A stretch of 6,794 nt of DNA, taken from the NCBI GenBank assembly GCA_025351035.1, contig JANXWT010000306.1:1-6794 (forward strand). Direction: 5' to 3'. The DNA is from Opitutia bacterium (GTDB lineage Bacteria; Verrucomicrobiota; Verrucomicrobiia; Opitutales; Opitutaceae). This document shows, piece by piece, positions 6,496-6,794 of the stretch (within the stretch, counting starts at the first letter, position 1; the number at the start of each line of letters is the position of its first letter). Under the pieces are notes generated by a model that had not been told where the DNA came from, searched no databases, and worked only from the letters and a program-made list of their open reading frames with translations. Position numbers and translations under genes: made by a program.

Positions 6496-6794
6496 CTACT
6501 GGTAGAGCCAGTATTTGCGGCTTTGCTGCTGGTAGATCGCGGCGCGTTCGCGCCAGTTCTTCAGGAACGACGCCACGTCGACGCGCGCGCCTTGCGCGCG
6601 CAGCGCGGCCATCCACGCGGTCGAACCGACGTGGATGTTGAACGAGCGTTGTTCGTTCGTGGTCAGCGTTGCGAATGGATTAAGGGTCGACCACGCGGCG
6701 GCTTGCCGGTGCATGTAGAACGAAAGCTCCGTCGGGTTCCATTTCTCCCAGTCAGTGACCTCGACGTAGACACCGGTGATCATCTTGCCGTCGC
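6496..6794 (-). CDS. Unrecognised protein, C-terminal part (cut by the right window edge)
   Basis: The minus-strand frame enters from the right edge without a start and ends with TAG at 6498-6496, giving about 99 residues. It reads DGKMITGVYVEVTDWEKWNP near the visible beginning, then TELSFYMHRQAAAW, and ends SRKYWLYQ. The sequence is rich in aromatic residues (seven W in the visible part) and has no membrane segment, cysteine or obvious catalytic motif. The M at 6783 is unlikely to be the start because the frame is open through it to the edge and the sequence begins inside what looks like a domain. The final 30 residues (FLKNWRERAAIYQQQSRK) look helical and basic. I do not recognise the family and assign no function. 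It lies just upstream of, and in the same direction as, the M48 peptidase gene. Confidence 0.7.
   Translation of the reverse strand, partial: DGKMITGVYVEVTDWEKWNPTELSFYMHRQAAAWSTLNPFATLTTNEQRSFNIHVGSTAWMAALRAQGARVDVASFLKNWRERAAIYQQQSRKYWLYQ

Noticed and set aside
6583..6601. GCGCGCGC repeated in inverted form around CTT
   Set aside because: It lies inside the right-edge coding frame and is explained by Arg/Ala codons in GC-rich DNA, so there is no need for a structural role.

Overview
The window is GC-rich, gene-dense bacterial DNA with seven genes, two of them cut by the window edges. The mix of a Ste24-like M48 peptidase, a secreted methionine sulfoxide reductase and a GT-C membrane protein, plus palindromic intergenic units, fits a Verrucomicrobiota bacterium of the Opitutaceae kind. 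That assignment rests on protein style and was not tested by any search.

Layout. At the left edge the start of a family 2 glycosyltransferase is read leftwards (1-255). A 180-base divergent region with several small hairpins (256-435) separates it from a rightward cluster. The cluster holds a large GT-C/GT39-like membrane protein (436-2442), a TVP38/TMEM64 (VTT-domain) membrane protein (2475-3143) and xseA, the large subunit of exonuclease VII (3124-4416). xseA overlaps the preceding gene by 20 bases. After an 82-base gap comes an exported MsrB (4499-5119). A 28-base convergent gap filled by a REP-like hairpin separates it from a leftward M48 membrane metallopeptidase (stop at 5148). Upstream of the peptidase is the C-terminal part of an unrecognised gene that enters from the right edge (6496-6794).

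How the genes may work together. The GT2/GT-C pair looks like a lipid-linked sugar module: a cytoplasmic GT2 enzyme could charge a polyprenyl phosphate and a GT-C enzyme could use it on the outer face of the membrane. The VTT protein would suit lipid handling in the same membrane. xseA is a housekeeping repair gene that appears simply to be co-transcribed. MsrB and the M48 peptidase are both envelope protein-maintenance enzymes, but they are convergent and so separately transcribed.

The most notable points are an apparent one-base frame break between the only ATG and the signal-peptide coding region of the M48 gene, and an MsrB lacking both the zinc cysteines and the usual resolving cysteine but carrying a cysteine pair after its signal peptide. 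I see no mobile element, CRISPR array, tRNA or rRNA, and no convincing new multi-gene system.
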